Source: Tardiphaga sp.
GTDB lineage: Bacteria > Pseudomonadota > Alphaproteobacteria > Rhizobiales > Xanthobacteraceae
Length of the DNA stretch: 64,000 bases
Reading direction: 5' to 3'
Assembly: GCF_028290495.1 (NCBI RefSeq)
Contig: NZ_JAQGJT010000063.1
Location: 37,515 to 101,514, forward strand
Below the pieces are notes generated by a model. It searched no databases and was not told where the DNA came from. It saw only the letters and a program-made list of their open reading frames with translations. Made by a program: the position numbers and the translations under genes. Below are positions 8,995-18,427 of this stretch, piece after piece. How positions within the stretch are numbered: the stretch's first letter is position 1; every line of letters starts with the position of its first letter.

Positions 8995-9990
8995 ATGGAG
9001 AGTCCGCTGCGCGCATCGAACAGGCTCAAGGCGATCGGTGCCGCGCTGGGCTGGAAAAGCCTTGGCGTCATCGTCAGCCTTGCAATTGCAACCATCGCCT
9101 TTGTTTCCCTTAGCCACGCGCTGAAGGGCGTCGATTTCGCCGAAGTGCTGTCCGCGATGCGTATGACGCAGCCGGCCTGCATGGCGCTGTCGCTCGGGCT
9201 GGTCGCGATCTCCTATGCCAGCCTGACATTGTACGACCGGCTGGCGCTGGTGCTGATCGGCCGCGGCGACATTCCGTTTCGCATCGCGGCACTCGCCAGC
9301 TTCACCAGCTACCCGATTGCCCACGGCACCGGCGCGGTGCTGCTGGTGTCGTCGGCGGTTCGCTATCGGATCTATGCGCCGCACGGCATCGGCGTCGCCG
9401 ACGTCGCGCGCATCTGCTTCCTCACGGGCCTGACCTTCTGGCTCGGCAACCTCACCGCGCTCGGCCTCAGCGTGCTCTACGAGCCGGACGCAATCAGCCG
9501 GATCGACCACCTGTCGTCCATTGCCAACAGTGCGATCGCCATCGCGATCCTTATTGCTATCGTGTTCTATGTCGGCTGGACCTGGAACGGACGCCGGCAG
9601 ATCGGCCGCCGCAAATGGTCGGTGCCGCTGCCGAACGGACGCAACGTGTTCCTGCAGATCGGCATCGGCCTGGTCGATCTCGGTACTGCCGCGCTGGCGA
9701 TGTATGTGCTGATGCCCGCCGGCCTCGATATCGGCATCGCCCGCGTCGTAGTGGTGTTCATCGTCGCAACATTGCTCGGTTTCGCCAGCCACGCGCCAGC
9801 CGGGATCGGCGTGTTCGACGCCACCATCCTGATCGGGCTCGGCGGTCAGCACACCGAAGCGCTATTGGCGACGCTGCTTCTGTTCCGGCTGTTCTATCAC
9901 CTGACGCCGTTCGTGCTCTCGCTGCTGCTGTTCGGCGCCGTCGAGGCGTATCGCAATGCCGTTCACCGGCGGCTCAGTCCGGCCGCTTAG
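8995..9990 (+). CDS. UPF0104/YbhN-like integral membrane protein (lysylphosphatidylglycerol synthase TM family)
   Basis: A 331-residue protein made mostly of hydrophobic helices, matching the LPG_synthase_TM/YbhN family in length and in motifs such as LASFTSYPIAHGTGAVL near 100-116 and FASHAPAGIGVFDATIL near 262-278. The C-terminal MprF-type catalytic domain is absent, so it is not a full lysyl-PG synthase. Its neighbours are the betaine-lipid genes btaB and btaA, so a lipid transport or lipid-linked role is plausible (inference). Its 3' end overlaps btaB by 17 bases convergently. Confidence 0.8.
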   Translation: MESPLRASNRLKAIGAALGWKSLGVIVSLAIATIAFVSLSHALKGVDFAEVLSAMRMTQPACMALSLGLVAISYASLTLYDRLALVLIGRGDIPFRIAALASFTSYPIAHGTGAVLLVSSAVRYRIYAPHGIGVADVARICFLTGLTFWLGNLTALGLSVLYEPDAISRIDHLSSIANSAIAIAILIAIVFYVGWTWNGRRQIGRRKWSVPLPNGRNVFLQIGIGLVDLGTAALAMYVLMPAGLDIGIARVVVVFIVATLLGFASHAPAGIGVFDATILIGLGGQHTEALLATLLLFRLFYHLTPFVLSLLLFGAVEAYRNAVHRRLSPAA

Positions 9991-10675
9991 GCAGTATCAA
10001 CACGGCGGACTGCGCGTAGCCGCGGAACGGCCGTTCAAAGCTGAGGCTGGCCCCGGTGTTGGCGGCGATTGCCTTTAGCGCGTCCTGCAATGAACGCCGC
10101 GGCATCACGTCAAACAGCGCCAGCCAGCGGAGCAGGACAACGCGCGCCATGCGCGGCAGCCGTTCCTGATGGCCGAAATCCACGATGTGTAACTGGCCGG
10201 CCGGCTTCAGGCGCAGCACGGCATTGTCGAGCACGGCGTGCCAGTCGGGGATCATCGACAGGCTGTAGGAGATCATCACGTGATCGAACGCCGCGATTCC
10301 GAACAAGGCGGCGGGATCGAACGCCGTGGCGTCGCCATGCGCGACGCGGACGCTGCCGACGAGGTGGCCACGCTCGATCGCTGAAATCGCCGTGGTCAGC
10401 ATCTCGGTGGAAACGTCGATGCCGTAGAAGGTGGTATTCGGATATTTTCGCGCGGCGTGGACCAGGTTGCGCCCGGTTCCGCAGCCGATCTCCAGCACCG
10501 TGGCGCTTGCAGCGGGCCGGATGCCGTCGATCAACTGGTCGCGACCGAGCAGGTAGTAACGGCGCGTCGCATCGTAGATGTAGCGCTGCCAGCGATACAT
10601 CCGGTTCATGTGGCCGGTGGCTTCCGTTTGCCAGAGCGGGGCATCGGCGTCGTCGAAATCGGAAGTAATGGTCAT
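9974..10675 (-). CDS. btaB: Diacylglyceryl-homoserine N-methyltransferase (betaine lipid synthesis)
   Basis: BtaB adds three methyl groups from S-adenosylmethionine to diacylglycerylhomoserine to make the phosphorus-free lipid DGTS. The 233-residue frame has the SAM-binding motif VLEIGCGTGRN at 60-70 and the family N terminus MNRMYRWQRYIYDATRRYYLLG at 23-44, shared by BtaB proteins. The start at 10675 has GAGGGA a few bases upstream; ATGs at 10708 and further upstream are alternatives. It is divergent from btaA instead of downstream of it. Assignment rests on the motif plus the adjacent btaA. Confidence 0.85.
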   Translation of the reverse strand: MTITSDFDDADAPLWQTEATGHMNRMYRWQRYIYDATRRYYLLGRDQLIDGIRPAASATVLEIGCGTGRNLVHAARKYPNTTFYGIDVSTEMLTTAISAIERGHLVGSVRVAHGDATAFDPAALFGIAAFDHVMISYSLSMIPDWHAVLDNAVLRLKPAGQLHIVDFGHQERLPRMARVVLLRWLALFDVMPRRSLQDALKAIAANTGASLSFERPFRGYAQSAVLILPKRPD

Positions 10676-10834
10676 GGCGTCCCTCGCAACGGCCGGCGCA
10701 AAGCTCATGCTTTCCACCGCTTCACGACACCGGTGTGACAGCGGCGCGAGTGATAGCGGTGGGGGAGGACAGGTCTGTCGCAAAACCGCAGTCTGCGCTT
10801 GATAAATGGTTCAAATGCTCGATTCGAGGGAACG
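10676..10834. promoter_or_regulatory. Divergent btaB/btaA control region with a weak Pho-box-like sequence
   Basis: The 159-base gap must hold both promoters. At 10775-10792 is CTGTCGC-AAAA-CCGCAGT, whose first half and A-rich 4-base spacer resemble half of the CTGTCAT-N4-CTGTCAT Pho box; the second half matches poorly. A GATAAA at 10801-10806 could be the -10 of btaA, at a distance that would let a bound activator replace the -35. A palindrome GACAG-GT-CTGTC lies at 10768-10779. PhoB control is known for bta genes elsewhere but only suggested here. Confidence 0.35.
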
Positions 10835-12049
10835 ATGAACACGCATTTGATCACCGACGCCGTGCGCAACAGCCGCACCCGCGAGGACGCCGGCATCTGG
10901 GACCGGCTGTTTGCCTTCTGGTTTCGCCGTCTGGTCTATACCCAGATCTGGGAAGACCCCGAAGCCGATCTCGCAGCGCTGCAACTGGCGCCGGGCGCCA
11001 CCATCGTCACGATTTCCAGCGGCGGCTGCAATGCGCTGTCTTATCTGTCGGCAAAGCCGGCGCAGGTCTACGCCGTGGATCTCAACGAGGCGCATCTGTC
11101 GCTGCTCAAGCTGAAGCTCGCCGGCCTGCGCGCTCTGCCGGATTACGCATCGTTCTGGCAGTTCTTCGGCGATGGATCGTCGGCCGCCAACGCCGATTTG
11201 TATAGCTTCCGCCTGCGCCCGGCGCTCGACACAGATGCACGCGATTACTGGGATGAACGCGATATCCGTGGCCGGCCGCGCTCCAGCTACTTCACCGACG
11301 GCTTCTATCGCCACGGCGCGCTCGGGCGCTTCATCGGCTTCGCCCATATGCTTGCGAAAATCTTTCGCATCGATCTTGCGGTTCTGCTGAAGGACGACGC
11401 ACATTCGCCGGCGCGGATTGCCGCGTTGAAAAAATTGCACGGCCTGTTTCATTCCCGGCTGGCGCGCGTGGTGACGCGGATGCCGGCTCTTTTGTTCAGC
11501 CTCGGCATTCCGCCGCAGCAACGCAAGCTGCTCGGCGGTGACCAGCCGCTCAACGAGGTGCTGCACGACAGGCTGATGCGTCTGATCGATGTCCATCCGA
11601 ACGGCACCAACTACTTCGCCTGGCAGGCGCTGGCGCGCCGTTATTTCGGCCCCGGCAACATTTGTCTGCCGCTGTATCTGCAACAGGGCCGCTTTGCCGA
11701 AATGGCGGAAGGCGCTGCGCGGGTCACGCCGCTGCATGCCAATCTGCGCGTGTTCCTCGAGGCGCAGCCGGCGCGACAGGTCAATGCCGTGGTGCTACTG
11801 GATTCCCAGGACTGGATGGCGCCCGATGAAATCCGCGCGCTGTGGAATGCGATTGACCGCGCCGGCCATGATGATGTCCGCGTGATCTTCCGCACCGCCG
11901 GCGCGGAATCACCGCTGGACGGCCCCGAACTGTCGTCGCTCAACGACAGCTGGCAGCGCGACGACGCGGCCAGCGCGATGGCACTGGCGGCCGACCGCTC
12001 CGGCATCTACGGCGGCTTCCATCTGTACCGACGGGTCTCGGCGGCCTGA
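10835..12049 (+). CDS. btaA: S-adenosylmethionine:diacylglycerol 3-amino-3-carboxypropyl transferase (betaine lipid synthesis)
   Basis: A DUF3419/BtaA protein of 404 residues. It transfers the 3-amino-3-carboxypropyl group of SAM to diacylglycerol, the first step of DGTS synthesis. Family motifs include LVYTQIWEDPEADLAAL near 33-49, ISSGGCNALSYL near 61-72, and the late NAVVLLDSQDWMAP near 318-331. The ATG at 10835 follows GAGGG at 10826-10830; an in-frame ATG at 10799 lacks a ribosome site. It lies head to head with btaB. Confidence 0.92.
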   Translation: MNTHLITDAVRNSRTREDAGIWDRLFAFWFRRLVYTQIWEDPEADLAALQLAPGATIVTISSGGCNALSYLSAKPAQVYAVDLNEAHLSLLKLKLAGLRALPDYASFWQFFGDGSSAANADLYSFRLRPALDTDARDYWDERDIRGRPRSSYFTDGFYRHGALGRFIGFAHMLAKIFRIDLAVLLKDDAHSPARIAALKKLHGLFHSRLARVVTRMPALLFSLGIPPQQRKLLGGDQPLNEVLHDRLMRLIDVHPNGTNYFAWQALARRYFGPGNICLPLYLQQGRFAEMAEGAARVTPLHANLRVFLEAQPARQVNAVVLLDSQDWMAPDEIRALWNAIDRAGHDDVRVIFRTAGAESPLDGPELSSLNDSWQRDDAASAMALAADRSGIYGGFHLYRRVSAA

Positions 12050-12186
12050 CGCGGTCGATTGGGTCTCTCCCATCGGCTGTCGAGAGCTATGTGCATGGTG
12101 ATTGCGTTGCGCCCGACGGCAAGGTAATTGCCGAACCGGGGCGGGACGCTTCGTCCATCCGCTGCTCGCACGACAAGGCGCATTGC

Positions 12187-13455
12187 ATGGTGAAGACCAA
12201 CCTTCCGCTCGACGCCGACCGGCTGTGGGCCGACGTGATGGCGCTGGCCGAGATCACCGATCCCCAGCGGCCCTATACGCGCCGTTCCTTCACCGCACTA
12301 TTTCTCGAAGGCCGTGAATGGCTGGTGCAGCGCTTCAATGAGGCGGGCCTCACCACGCGGATCGACACCGCCGGCAATCTGATCGGACGCATGGAGGGCC
12401 GCAATCCAGCGCTCGGCGTGATCGCGATCGGCTCGCATAGCGACACCGTGCCGTCCGGCGGCCGTTTCGATGGCATCGCCGGTGTCGCCACCGGCCTTGA
12501 GATCGTGCGTGCGCTGCGCGATTCCGGCGTGCAGCCGGAACACACGATCGAGGTAATCGACTTTCTCGCTGAGGAACCCAGCGAATACGGCCTATCCTGC
12601 GTCGGCAGCCGCGGCATGACCGGCTCGCTCGACGACAAGATGCTGGCGCTGACCGAGCCAGGTGGCGAGACGTTGCGCGACGCGCTGCGCCGTGTCGGCG
12701 GCGATCCGGATCGTCTCGAACTGGCGAAGCGCGATGATATCCGCGCATTCCTGGAACTGCATATAGAGCAGGGCATCGTGCTGGAATCGCAGTCGCTCGA
12801 TGTCGGCATCGTCTCCTCGATCGTCGGCATCCGCCGCATTGAAGTGATTTTCCAGGGCGAGGCCGACCATGCCGGCACGACGCCGATGGCGCTTCGTCAT
12901 GACGCGCTGGTTGCTGCTGCCGCGACGGTGAGTTCGGTGCGCCGCGCAGCAGAACAACTGGCGGCAGGGGGCGCAGATTACTTCGTCGCCACCGTCGGTA
13001 TCCTCAGTGTCGATCCCTCGGCCTCGAACATCGTGCCCGGCCGCTGCCGGCTGGTGATCGACGCGCGCACCACGCAGCCGGCGCTGACGCAGCGCTTTGT
13101 CGAGATCATCGACCGCGAGAGCACTGCGCACGCAATGGCGGCGCGGGTCACGCGCGCGACTTTTGCGACCTTGTCCGACGGGCCGCCGGTGGCCTGCGAT
13201 CCCGCTTTGCGCACGGCGTTGCGCGAGGGCGCGCATGATCTGGGCTTGAGTGAAATCGATCTGCCAAGCGGGGCCGGACATGATGCGGCGTTCATGAGCC
13301 GGATCTGTCCCTCCGCTATGATCTTCGTGCCGTGCCGCGCCGGCAAGAGCCACGCGCCGGAAGAATGGGCCGACCGCGAAGCCATCGCGGCGGGCGCAGC
13401 GGCGATCTATCAGGCGGTCAAGGCGCTCGATCAGTCGCTTGGGCGCAACGGGTAG
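12187..13455 (+). CDS. Hydantoinase/carbamoylase-family amidase (M20; N-carbamoyl-L-amino acid hydrolase or allantoate amidohydrolase type)
   Basis: A 422-residue M20 metallo-amidase that removes the carbamoyl or ureido group from N-carbamoyl amino acids, allantoate or related compounds. Metal-site segments are GSHSDTVPSGGRFDGIAG near 81-98 (H, D), EEPSEYG near 123-129, LELHIEQG near 187-194, and SGAGHDAAF near 361-369. The start is the ATG at 12187; upstream in-frame sequence is not family-like. It overlaps hutD convergently by 25 bases. Its position beside the hut locus and the decayed relative at 19371 suggest ureido or N-carbamoyl substrates. Exact substrate unknown. Confidence 0.87.
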   Translation: MVKTNLPLDADRLWADVMALAEITDPQRPYTRRSFTALFLEGREWLVQRFNEAGLTTRIDTAGNLIGRMEGRNPALGVIAIGSHSDTVPSGGRFDGIAGVATGLEIVRALRDSGVQPEHTIEVIDFLAEEPSEYGLSCVGSRGMTGSLDDKMLALTEPGGETLRDALRRVGGDPDRLELAKRDDIRAFLELHIEQGIVLESQSLDVGIVSSIVGIRRIEVIFQGEADHAGTTPMALRHDALVAAAATVSSVRRAAEQLAAGGADYFVATVGILSVDPSASNIVPGRCRLVIDARTTQPALTQRFVEIIDRESTAHAMAARVTRATFATLSDGPPVACDPALRTALREGAHDLGLSEIDLPSGAGHDAAFMSRICPSAMIFVPCRAGKSHAPEEWADREAIAAGAAAIYQAVKALDQSLGRNG

Positions 13456-14015
13456 AGCCGGATCAGGTAGCAGTTGCCGGCTGGGTCGATCTGAAATGTC
13501 GTCGTCTCGCTGGCCTCGATGAGGACAGCGTCGGCGTGATCGAGCGTCACGCGGTCATGCGGTGTCGCAACGTCCGTGCTGCCGTCCAGCGACAACACGA
13601 TCGCGATATCGTCGCCGTCCAATGTGCACGACATCGATTGCGTGACACGCAGCAGGCGGTGGCTGAAGCGCTCGCGGCGCGTCATCACGTTGAGATCGGT
13701 GATTTCGCCGTCCAGAAGGCGCGCCGTCGTCGGCGTGTCGCCGGGGAAGCTCAGCGGCTCGGAAACACTGCCGAGCGTCACCGCTGGTTGATAGCCGATC
13801 GTCAGTTCCATCCCGCCGCGCTTGATTACCGCCAGCGTGCGGTCGATGCCGGCGAAAATCGAGAATGGCCCGTCGGTCGCCACCTGCGCCATGCTGATGC
13901 GCCAGTCGAACGCGTCGAGCGACGCGCCGGCCGGGCCGATCGCGATCTCCGTCGTCGAGCCGCCGCCGTTTTTCCACGGCATTGCGCGACGATCGCGGGC
14001 GCGAAGGATATGCAA
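13431..14015 (-). CDS. hutD: HutD-family protein
   Basis: A 194-residue cupin-fold HutD protein, last gene of the minus-strand hut operon. Family motifs are MPWKNGGGSTTEIA at 12-25 and FDWRISMAQVATDGPFS near 36-52. HutD has no proven enzyme activity; it is proposed to limit flux of the hut pathway in Pseudomonas. The apparent start is TTG at 14015, five bases after the hutU stop; an ATG at 13982 would remove the conserved ILRA segment. Its 3' end overlaps the amidase gene. Confidence 0.88.
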   Translation of the reverse strand: MHILRARDRRAMPWKNGGGSTTEIAIGPAGASLDAFDWRISMAQVATDGPFSIFAGIDRTLAVIKRGGMELTIGYQPAVTLGSVSEPLSFPGDTPTTARLLDGEITDLNVMTRRERFSHRLLRVTQSMSCTLDGDDIAIVLSLDGSTDVATPHDRVTLDHADAVLIEASETTTFQIDPAGNCYLIRLYPLRPSD

Positions 14016-14020
14016 GGCGG

Positions 14021-15685
14021 TTACCCCAAACTCGGCAGATCGAGATCGTTGTCGCGTGCGCAGTCGATCGCCAAATCATAGCCGGCGTCGGCATGACGCA
14101 TCACGCCGCTGGCCGGATCGTTCCATAGCACGCGGCCGATGCGCGCTGCGGCGTCCGGTGTGCCGTCGGCGACGATCACCATGCCGGCATGCTGCGAGAA
14201 GCCCATGCCGACGCCGCCGCCATGGTGCAGCGATACCCAGGTCGCACCCGAGGCGCAGTTCAGCAGTGCGTTGAGCAGCGGCCAGTCGGAGACGGCGTCG
14301 GAGCCGTCCTTCATGGATTCTGTCTCGCGGTTCGGTGAAGCGACCGAGCCGGAATCCAGATGGTCGCGGCCGATCACGACTGGCGCCTTCAACTCGCCCG
14401 ATGCCACCATCTCGTTGAAGGCGAGGCCCAGGCGATGCCGATCGCCGAGGCCAACCCAGCAGATCCGCGCCGGCAGACCCTGGAACGCGATGCGCTCGCG
14501 CGCCATGTCGAGCCAGTGATGCAGTGCTTTGTTATCCGGCAGCAGCTCTTTCACCTTGGCGTCGGTCTTGTAGATGTCCTCGGGATCGCCGGACAGAGCC
14601 GCCCAACGGAACGGGCCGATGCCGCGGCAGAACAGCGGGCGGATATAGGCCGGCACGAATCCCGGGAAATCGAACGCGTCGCTGACACCTTCCTCCAGCG
14701 CCATCTGGCGGATGTTGTTGCCGTAGTCGACGACGGGAATCCCCATGCGATGGAAGTCGAGCATTGCGCGGACATGCTCGGCCATCGAAGTACGTGCCGC
14801 CTTCGATACGCTCTTGGGATCGGTCTGGCGGCGGCGTTCCCATTCGTCGGTGGTCCAGCCCTTCGGCAGATAACCGTTGACGGGATCATGCGCCGAAGTC
14901 TGGTCGGTGACGACATCCGGGCGAACTCCGCGGCTTACCAGTTCGGGGAAAACATCGGCGGCGTTGCCGAGCAGGCCGACCGACACCGGCTTTCCGTCAC
15001 GCTTGGCCTGCGCCATCATCTCCAGCGCCTCGTCGAGTGTGGCCGCCTGTTTGTCGAGATAGCGCGTGCGTAGCCGCATCTCGATCCGCGACGGCTGGCA
15101 CTCCACTGCGAGCATGGAAGCGCCGGCCATGACGGCAGCGAGCGGCTGCGCGCCGCCCATGCCGCCAAGCCCGGCGGTGAGAATCCATTTTCCTTTGAGC
15201 GAGCCGCCGAAATGCTGGCGGCCCATCTCGACGAAAGTCTCGTAGGTGCCCTGCACGATGCCCTGGCTGCCGATATAGATCCACGAGCCGGCCGTCATCT
15301 GGCCGTACATCATCAGCCCCTTGCGATCGAGCTCGTTGAAATGCTCCCAGGTCGCCCAATGCGGCACCAGGTTGGAGTTGGCGATCAGTACGCGCGGCGC
15401 GTCCTTGTGGGTCTTGAACACGCCGACCGGTTTGCCGGATTGCACCAGCAGCGTCTCGTCGGCTTCAAGGCGTTGCAGCGTGGCGACGATGCGATCAAAA
15501 CTTTCCCAGTCGCGCGCGGCGCGGCCGATGCCGCCGTATACAACGAGTTCGCCGGGGCGTTCGGCAACGTCCGGATCGAGATTGTTCATCAGCATCCGCA
15601 TCGGGGCTTCGGTCAGCCAGGATTTGGCTGTCAGCTCGGTGCCATGCGCGGCGCGAATGACGCGGGCATTGTCGATGCGGGTCAT
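14021..15685 (-). CDS. hutU: Urocanate hydratase
   Basis: Urocanase converts urocanate to 4-imidazolone-5-propionate with tightly bound NAD as electrophile. The 554-residue length is normal. The PROSITE-like signature [18 protein letters not shown] is present near 400-417, and [14 protein letters not shown] near 170-183 is the Rossmann-like NAD-contact region. The ATG at 15685 has AAGGAA upstream. It is 24 bases downstream of hutI in the same direction and followed after 5 bases by hutD. Confidence 0.97.
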   Translation of the reverse strand: MTRIDNARVIRAAHGTELTAKSWLTEAPMRMLMNNLDPDVAERPGELVVYGGIGRAARDWESFDRIVATLQRLEADETLLVQSGKPVGVFKTHKDAPRVLIANSNLVPHWATWEHFNELDRKGLMMYGQMTAGSWIYIGSQGIVQGTYETFVEMGRQHFGGSLKGKWILTAGLGGMGGAQPLAAVMAGASMLAVECQPSRIEMRLRTRYLDKQAATLDEALEMMAQAKRDGKPVSVGLLGNAADVFPELVSRGVRPDVVTDQTSAHDPVNGYLPKGWTTDEWERRRQTDPKSVSKAARTSMAEHVRAMLDFHRMGIPVVDYGNNIRQMALEEGVSDAFDFPGFVPAYIRPLFCRGIGPFRWAALSGDPEDIYKTDAKVKELLPDNKALHHWLDMARERIAFQGLPARICWVGLGDRHRLGLAFNEMVASGELKAPVVIGRDHLDSGSVASPNRETESMKDGSDAVSDWPLLNALLNCASGATWVSLHHGGGVGMGFSQHAGMVIVADGTPDAAARIGRVLWNDPASGVMRHADAGYDLAIDCARDNDLDLPSLG

Positions 15686-15709
15686 GATGGCATTCCTTGG
15701 CGTCAGAGA

Positions 15710-16936
15710 TCAGGAGCGGGAAGTGGTCTGGCCGCGCCAGACACGGGCGTGCAGCGGATTGAAGCCCATGCGGTAGACAAGCTCGGCCGGCCGTTCGATA
15801 TCCCAGATGGCGAGGTCGCAGGACTTGCCGGCCTCCAGGCTGCCGGTCTCGCCGAACACGCCGAGCGCGCGCGCGGCCTCGCGCGTGGCGCCGGCGATGC
15901 ATTCATCGACGGTGAGGCGAAACAGCGTCGCGGCCATGTTCATCGCCAGCAGCAGCGAGGTCAGCGGCGAGGTGCCGGGGTTGCTGTCGGTGGCCAATGC
16001 GATCGAGACGCCGTGACGGCGCATCGCTTCGATCGGCGGCAATTGCTTTTCGCGAATGAAGTAATATGCGCCCGGCAGCACCACGGCGACGGTGCCGGCG
16101 TGGGCCATCGCGGCGACGCCGTCGTCGTCGGCGAATTCCAGATGGTCGGCCGACAGCGCGCCGAACTTTGCCGCGAGTGCCGCGCCATGCAGGTTCGAAA
16201 GCTGGTCGGCATGCAGTCGGACGGGCAACCCGAGTTCGCGCGCTTTGGTGAAGACCTGCGTTGTCTCCTCAATGGAGAACGCGATGCCTTCGCAGAATGC
16301 GTCGACCGCATCTGCAAGACCTTCACCAGCAATTGCCGGCAACATCGTGCCGCAGAGCGCGTCGATATAGCCGGCGCTGTTGCCTTTCATCTCGGGCGGA
16401 ATGGTGTGTGCGCCGAGAAAGGTGGTGCGCACCGATACCGGCCTTATCTCGCCGAGCTTTCGCGCGGCCTGCAACTGACGGCGTTCGGTGTCGAGTTCAA
16501 GGCCGTAACCGGATTTGATCTCGATTGTCGTGACGCCCTCGGCGATCAGCGCATCAAGCCGCGGCAGCGCTGCGACGATGAGCTGTTCGGTGCTGGCCTC
16601 GCGCGTTGCCTTCACCGTGGAGACGATGCCGCCGCCGCTGCGCGCTATCTCTTCATAGCTGGCGCCGGCCAGCCGCCGCTCGAATTCATGCGCGCGGTTG
16701 CCGCCATAGACGAGGTGGGTGTGGCAGTCGATCAGGCCCGGCGTGATCCAGCGGCCGCCGACATCGATCCGTTCTTTCGCATCGAGCCCGGCCGGGGCTT
16801 CGGCCGCGGGACCCGCATAGACGATGCGGCCATCCGTGGCGGCGATCAGTCCATTCTCGATGATACCCAGCCCCTCGTGCGACGGCGCCAGGGTTGCCAG
16901 CCGACAATTGTGCCAGATGCGATCGACAGAGGTCAT
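15710..16936 (-). CDS. hutI: Imidazolonepropionase
   Basis: HutI hydrolyses 4-imidazolone-5-propionate to N-formimino-L-glutamate. It is a 408-residue amidohydrolase-fold enzyme with metal ligands in [12 protein letters not shown] near 74-85, LHADQLSN near 244-251 and [12 protein letters not shown] near 317-328. It is the first gene of the minus-strand operon hutI-hutU-hutD and diverges from hutF, with a HutC-like operator in the shared 129-base gap. Confidence 0.97.
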   Translation of the reverse strand: MTSVDRIWHNCRLATLAPSHEGLGIIENGLIAATDGRIVYAGPAAEAPAGLDAKERIDVGGRWITPGLIDCHTHLVYGGNRAHEFERRLAGASYEEIARSGGGIVSTVKATREASTEQLIVAALPRLDALIAEGVTTIEIKSGYGLELDTERRQLQAARKLGEIRPVSVRTTFLGAHTIPPEMKGNSAGYIDALCGTMLPAIAGEGLADAVDAFCEGIAFSIEETTQVFTKARELGLPVRLHADQLSNLHGAALAAKFGALSADHLEFADDDGVAAMAHAGTVAVVLPGAYYFIREKQLPPIEAMRRHGVSIALATDSNPGTSPLTSLLLAMNMAATLFRLTVDECIAGATREAARALGVFGETGSLEAGKSCDLAIWDIERPAELVYRMGFNPLHARVWRGQTTSRS

Positions 16937-16998
16937 GAAAGCGGCCCTTGGCAGTTACTTTGCGGTTACTTGGCGAGAGACTTGGCACGGGTTCTATT

Positions 16999-17008
16999 TG
17001 TCTATACA
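16999..17008. promoter_or_regulatory. Predicted HutC operator in the hutI/hutF divergent promoter region
   Basis: TGTCTATACA matches the palindromic hut operator core TGTATATACA at nine of ten positions. It is the only such site seen in the 129-base gap between hutI (start 16936) and hutF (start 17066), and a HutC repressor is encoded nearby at 18424. Binding would control both directions; urocanate is the usual inducer of HutC. Confidence 0.7.
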
Positions 17009-17065
17009 TATTGGACGCAACTGCGCCTGTCCAGTAAGTATGGCGCGCGATTTTCGGAGGGGCGA

Positions 17066-18427
17066 GTGGCTGATCTGTTTTTTGCGCGAGCGCTGTTGCC
17101 GTCCGGCTGGGCGCGCGATGTCCGGATTGGCGTCGATGTCGGCCGCATTGCGTCGATCGAGATCGGCGCGCCGGCGCGGCCGGGCGATGAACGTCACGCG
17201 ATTGGCATTCCCGGCATGCCCAACCTGCACAGTCACGCTTTCCAGCGTGGCATGGCTGGCCTGGCCGAAATCCGCGGCGCCACCGCAGACAGTTTCTGGA
17301 CCTGGCGCGAGGTGATGTATCGCTTCGTCGGTCGCATGACCCCCGACGATATCGAGGCGGTCGCCGCGCAGGCCTATGTCGAGATGCTCGAAGCCGGCTT
17401 CACGCGAGTCGGCGAATTTCACTACATCCATCACGATGTTTCCGGCGCGCCCTACGGCAATCTCGCTGAACTCGGCGAGCGCATCGCCGCTGCGACCGCA
17501 ACCAGCGGCATCGGCCTGACGCTGCTGCCGGTGTTTTATGCCCACGCCGGCTTCGGCGGACAGACGCCGAACGAAGGGCAGCGACGCTTCATCAACGACA
17601 TCGATGGTTACGCCAGACTGCTGGATGCCAGTCGCCGCGCCGTCGCGGATCTGCCGGGTGCGGTGGTCGGCGTCGCACCGCATTCGCTGCGCGCGGCGAT
17701 GCCGGACGAACTCACGGCAGTGGTGGATCTCGGCAAGGAAGGGCCGATCCACATCCACATCGCCGAGCAGGCCCGTGAGGTCGATGACTGCATGGCCTGG
17801 AGCGGGCAACGGCCGATCGACTGGCTGATGGATCACGCCGAGGTCGATCGCCGCTGGTGTCTGATCCACGCGACGCATGCGACGCCAAACGAGATCCGCC
17901 GGATGGCGCTCGGCGGAGCGGTCGCCGGCCTGTGCCCGGTGACCGAGGCCAATCTCGGTGACGGCACATTCAGCGCGCCTGATTTCATCGGGCAAGGCGG
18001 GACATTCGGTATCGGCACGGACTCCAACGTGTTGATCGGCGTCAGCGACGAGTTGCGGCAGCTGGAATATTCGCAACGGCTGGCGCGGCAGATGCGCAAC
18101 GCGGTGACCTCCGAGGCAACCCCGTCGACCGGGCGGACGCTTTTCGACCACGCGCTGAAAGGCGGCGCGCAAGCGCTCGGCGTCGCAGCGGTCGGGCTGG
18201 TTGAAGGCGCGTCCGCGGATATCGTCGCGCTCGATCACGACAATGCAGCCTTGGCGGCACGCGCTGGCGACGCGATCCTGGATAGCTGGATCTTTGCAGC
18301 GCGACGTTCGGCCGTCGATGCCGTCTGGGTCCGTGGCCGCAAACTCGTGCAGGACGGACGCCATCATGCCGGCGAAGCCATAGCGCAGCGTTTTCACGCG
18401 ACGCTGCAACGGCTGTTGCGCCAATGA
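17066..18427 (+). CDS. hutF: Formimidoylglutamate deiminase
   Basis: HutF deiminates N-formimino-L-glutamate to N-formyl-L-glutamate, the route that needs HutG deformylase afterwards. The 453-residue frame starts at GTG 17066 with GGAGGGG at 17056-17062. The frame is open much further upstream, but that part is antisense to hutI and hutU. Amidohydrolase metal motif MPNLHSHAFQRGMAG is near 51-65, IHIHIAEQ near 231-238, and GIGTDSNV near 316-323. It overlaps hutC by 4 bases (ATGA). hutG and hutH are not in the window. Confidence 0.95.
   Translation: MADLFFARALLPSGWARDVRIGVDVGRIASIEIGAPARPGDERHAIGIPGMPNLHSHAFQRGMAGLAEIRGATADSFWTWREVMYRFVGRMTPDDIEAVAAQAYVEMLEAGFTRVGEFHYIHHDVSGAPYGNLAELGERIAAATATSGIGLTLLPVFYAHAGFGGQTPNEGQRRFINDIDGYARLLDASRRAVADLPGAVVGVAPHSLRAAMPDELTAVVDLGKEGPIHIHIAEQAREVDDCMAWSGQRPIDWLMDHAEVDRRWCLIHATHATPNEIRRMALGGAVAGLCPVTEANLGDGTFSAPDFIGQGGTFGIGTDSNVLIGVSDELRQLEYSQRLARQMRNAVTSEATPSTGRTLFDHALKGGAQALGVAAVGLVEGASADIVALDHDNAALAARAGDAILDSWIFAARRSAVDAVWVRGRKLVQDGRHHAGEAIAQRFHATLQRLLRQ

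Noticed and set aside
10799..10816. TTGATAAATGGTTCAA as an FNR/FixK box before btaA
   Set aside because: The half-sites are six bases apart instead of four, so it does not fit the FNR/FixK spacing.
15212..17065. Very long plus-strand open frame continuous with hutF (over 600 extra codons)
   Set aside because: It is antisense to hutU and hutI, whose families are certain; hutF starts at GTG 17066 with a ribosome site. The extension has the Arg/His/Gln-rich composition of GC-rich antisense.
16994..18424. 476-codon minus-strand open frame
   Set aside because: Exact shadow of hutF with no independent coding evidence.
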